This document shows, piece by piece, positions 61,665 through 64,000 of a stretch of 64,000 bases of DNA. The position numbers and the translations under genes were made by a program. A model generated the notes under the pieces. It made no database searches. It saw only the letters and a program-made list of their open reading frames with translations, and had not been told where the DNA came from. Position 1 is the first letter of the stretch. Each line of letters begins with the position of its first letter. This DNA is from Tyto alba. Its lineage: Eukaryota > Chordata > Aves > Strigiformes > Tytonidae. The stretch covers positions 13,571,777-13,635,776 of the forward strand of contig NW_024881303.1 of assembly GCF_018691265.1 (NCBI RefSeq). The letters run 5' to 3'.

Positions 61665-62010
61665 AGAATCAACATGGATTTGTAAAGGGGTAGTCATGCC
61701 TCACAAATATAATAGCATTCCTCAGAGAAGCCAATAAACTCATGGATAAAGGGATTATGGTTGATATAACATACTTGGTTTATAACTTATCAAAAGCTTT
61801 TAAATAATATAAGAAGTCAGAGGATAAAATAAAAAGACAGAATTCAGCAATAAATGGTCAGTTTTCATAGAGGAAGGAGGTTACCAGTCTACTTTCCATG
61901 GGATTTTTCCCAGGGCTTGCAGTGTTCCCAATATTAACAAATAGTCTGGAAATGAGAGGGAGAAAATCTTGAGGTATCTTAGTTTGCTGTCAACACTAAG
62001 TTATTCTGAA
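61665..62010 (+). mobile_element. Old CR1-type LINE, left part (RT region)
   Basis: A plus-strand reverse-transcriptase region of an ancient CR1-like LINE. Landmarks are GAATCAACATGGATTTGTAA (NQHGF), TCATGCCTCACAAATATAAT (SCLTN), AATAAATGGTCAGTTTTCAT (61851) and TTTGCTGTCAACACTAAGTT (61983-62002), the last being the decayed FADDTKL active-site segment. Stops and indels are frequent. It ends exactly where the younger minus-strand CR1 begins. Its continuation lies at about 63386-63800. Confidence 0.7.
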
Positions 62011-63385
62011 TAGAATCATAGAATCATAGAATAATTGGGGTTGGAAGGGATATTTAAAGGTTATCTGGTCCAACTCCTCTGCAATGAGCAGGGACATCTT
62101 CCACTACATCAGGTTGATTAAAGCTTCACCCAACCTGACCTTGAATGTATCCAGTGATGGGGATTCTACAATCTCTCTGGGAAACCTGCTCCAGTGTTTC
62201 ACCACCCTTGTTGTAAAACATTTCTTCATTATGTGTAGTCTGAATCTACACTCTCAGTTTAAAACCATTACCCCTTGTCCTATCACAACAGGCCCTAAAG
62301 AAAAAATATTCTGTTCCCATCTTTCTTATGAGCTCCCTTTAAATATTGAAAGGCTGCAATAAGGTCTCCCCCGAGCCTTCTCTTCTCCATCCTGAACAAC
62401 CCCGACTCTCTCAGCCTTTCTTCATAGGATAGGTGTTCTGTCCCTCTGATTATTTTTGTGGTCCTCCTCTGGACCTACTCCAACACCTTTTCTTATGTTG
62501 AGGGCTCCAGAACTAGATGCAGTACTCTAGGTGGGGTCTCGTGGAAGTGCAATAGAGGGGCAGAATCACCTCTTTTGACCTGCTTGCCACGCTTCTTTTG
62601 ATGCAGCCCAGGATACGGTTAGCTTTGTGGGTTGTGAGCACATGTTGTCAGCTCTCATCCAGCTTTTCATCCACCAGTACCCCCAAGTCAAGACTGTCTC
62701 TGCAGGGCTGCAGCGCTGCTCCCAATCCCTTCATCCCCCAGCCTATATTGATACCAGAGATTACTCCCACCCATTTGCAGGACCTTGCACTTGACCTTGT
62801 TGAACCTCAGGAGGTCCAAATGAGCCCACTTCTCGAGCTTCTCCAAGTTCCTCTGAATGGCATCCTGTCCCTCAGGTGTGTCAACAGCACCACTCAGATT
62901 GGTGTCATATACAAGCTTGCTGAGTGTGCATTCGATCCCATTGTTTATGACATTGATGAAGATATTAAACAGCAGCAGTCCCAATACGGACCCCTGAGGG
63001 ACAGACACCACTTGTCACTGATCTCTATCTGGACATTGAACCGTTGACCACTTCCCTCTGGATGTGACCATCCAACCAATTCCTTGTCCACTGAACAGTC
63101 CATCCATCAAATCCTTATCTCTGCAATTTAGAGAGAAGGATGTTGTGGGGGACTGTGTCAAAGGCCTTACAGAAATCCAGATAGATGACATCTGTAGCTC
63201 TTCCCCTATCCACTGGTGTAGTCAGTCCATCACAGAAGGCCCCACTAGGTTGGTCAGGCAAGACTTGCCCTTACTGAAGCCAAGATGGCTGTCTCAAATC
63301 ACCTCCCTGTCTTCCATGTCCTCCATGTGCCTTAGCATAGCTTCTAGGAGGATCTGTTCCATCATATTCCCAGGCACAGAGGTGA
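62011..63385 (-). mobile_element. CR1 LINE, 5'-truncated, younger
   Basis: A chicken-repeat-1 element on the minus strand. Its 3' end is the diagnostic tail ATTCTATGATTCTATGATTCT (complement of 62012-62035), preceded by the conserved GGTTGGAAGGGAT...TGGTCCAACTCC 3' region. It runs back through the end of ORF2 into reverse transcriptase and stops near 63385, about 1.4 kb, so the 5' part is absent, as is usual. It has no target duplication, which is normal for CR1. It lies inside an older CR1 of opposite orientation. Confidence 0.93.
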
Positions 63386-63393
63386 ATTCATAA
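62688..63393 (-). pseudogene. CR1 ORF2 reverse transcriptase fragment
   Basis: The frame 62688-63011 encodes part of a non-LTR reverse transcriptase: SVPQGSVLG at residues 3-11, FNIFIN at 15-20, then GIECTLSK and a degraded active site. The family FADDTKLSG has become LVYDTNLSG (VYDT at 34-37), so the first of the two catalytic aspartates is replaced. Further on, AVDTPEGQDAIQRNLEKLEKW and FNKVKCKVLQMG are typical CR1. Upstream, to 63393, the homology continues in other phases (EQILLEAMLRHMED in the 63294-63497 frame), with a small duplication of the CTTCCATGTCCTCCATG type near 63311-63330. In an active element this enzyme copies CR1 RNA at the target site. Confidence 0.88.
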
Positions 63394-63800
63394 AGTAAGA
63401 TTTTACTGTGAAGGATTATAGAAAGTAGTATGATATATAAAGTGAAACCTGGAAATGGCAATTTCAAAATAGGCAAAAAAAGGTACTTTTGCCTCACATT
63501 GCATTGTTAAGCTGTCAAGATCCTTGCCACAAGATATTGTGGAGAGTAAAAACATTCAGATGCAATCAGTCCTTGGATGAATAAAAGAAACAATTGAGGG
63601 CTATTAAGGATAGAGATGCTGCTTCTGGTTCAGGAGTTGCTCAGCCACAAATCCCTGGAGGATGCAAAAATATCCTGGGGAATTACTGCTGTATATTACA
63701 CTGTTCTCACATTCTTCCCTGGGAATCCACTTTTGGATGCCATCAGGAATGGATGCTGGGCAAACTGGATGCTTGATCTGATCAAATATAATATGTGAGG
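63386..63800 (+). mobile_element. Old CR1-type LINE, right part (3' region)
   Basis: The plus-strand 3' end of an ancient CR1-like element: CCTTGCCACAAGATATTGTG (63522), TTGAGGGCTATTAAGGATAG (63594), CCTGGGGAATTACTGCTGTA, TTCTTCCCTGGGAATCCACT, then GGATGCTGGGCAAACTGGAT and TTGATCTGATC near 63751-63783. These follow in order the conserved 3' region of old CR1s (NLWNSLPEE-type codons, then GGCTATTAGCCAGGATGG and ATACTGGGCTAGATGGACC..TGGTCTGAC). The segment between the FADDT region and this one, some hundreds of bases, is absent. Confidence 0.6.
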
Positions 63801-64000
63801 ATCTTTATAAATTAATCTTGTAAAAAAAGGACCAAATATTCAGCATATCTGAATAAGCATACATGCTATTGGAATTTTCCAAATATTACTTTTTTGCAAT
63901 CCTTGTCATTATATCTCATGATTAAAAGAAGACAACTGCTCTAGTAAGATTAATTTGGTACTCTGCATTCTGAGAACCTTTCCATATCCCTTTATTGAGT
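63801..64000. other. AT-rich flank, nothing recognised
   Basis: No frame, repeat end or RNA gene visible in the last 200 bases. Confidence 0.4.

Noticed and set aside
62598..63047. 149-codon plus-strand frame
   Set aside because: It lies opposite the CR1 reverse transcriptase, whose minus-strand frame has SVPQGSVLG and the degraded FADDT motif.
1..64000. CRISPR arrays, operons, ribosome-binding sites, bacterial terminators
   Set aside because: The window is vertebrate nuclear DNA. No regularly spaced direct repeats or prokaryotic gene layout is present.

Overview
This 64 kb window looks like bird nuclear DNA: AT-rich, non-coding, with CR1 LINEs (one has the avian 3' tail of repeated ATTCTATG units read on the minus strand) and endogenous retroviruses whose LTRs begin TGTCCTGG or TGTCCTAG and end near a GCTGGGGTTAAACCA-type tail, a form familiar to me from neoavian genomes. 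I found no host protein-coding exon, no rRNA and no convincing tRNA gene. Almost every open reading frame outside the retroelements is short and looks like chance.

Layout: 1-21.8 kb is unique or ancient-repeat DNA with short remnants of an old palindromic dispersed repeat, a faint tRNA-like box and several T-tracts. 21.8-33.2 kb is a nested pair of proviruses, both on the minus strand. The older outer one (A) is 21834-33186, with a near-matching 5-bp target duplication (AATGC/AATGG). A younger inner one (B) at 27884-33026 interrupts the 5' LTR of A and is bounded by a perfect GGTAT duplication. Both carry ERV-L-like pol (protease, reverse transcriptase, RNase H, integrase), no env, and a primer-binding site resembling tRNA-Lys. 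B keeps most of pol with a DD35E integrase core but has lost most of gag. A keeps decayed gag but has lost the integrase core. 33.2-53 kb is unique DNA with one very old CR1 fragment (about 40.95-41.75 kb, minus strand). A solo LTR related to that of A lies at 53079-53669 with a perfect CATGT duplication. 53.7-61.6 kb is unique DNA. At the right end a younger 5'-truncated minus-strand CR1 (62011-63385) sits inside a much older plus-strand CR1.

How it fits together: the window is an intergenic or intronic archive of layered insertions. Relative order can be read directly: old CR1s and palindromic repeats first, then provirus A and the younger CR1, then provirus B inside A. All retroviral genes are broken and nothing here appears able to move on its own. 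Coordinates of LTR ends and target duplications are exact readings. Domain calls rest on visible motifs. Family names are from memory of the families, not from a search.
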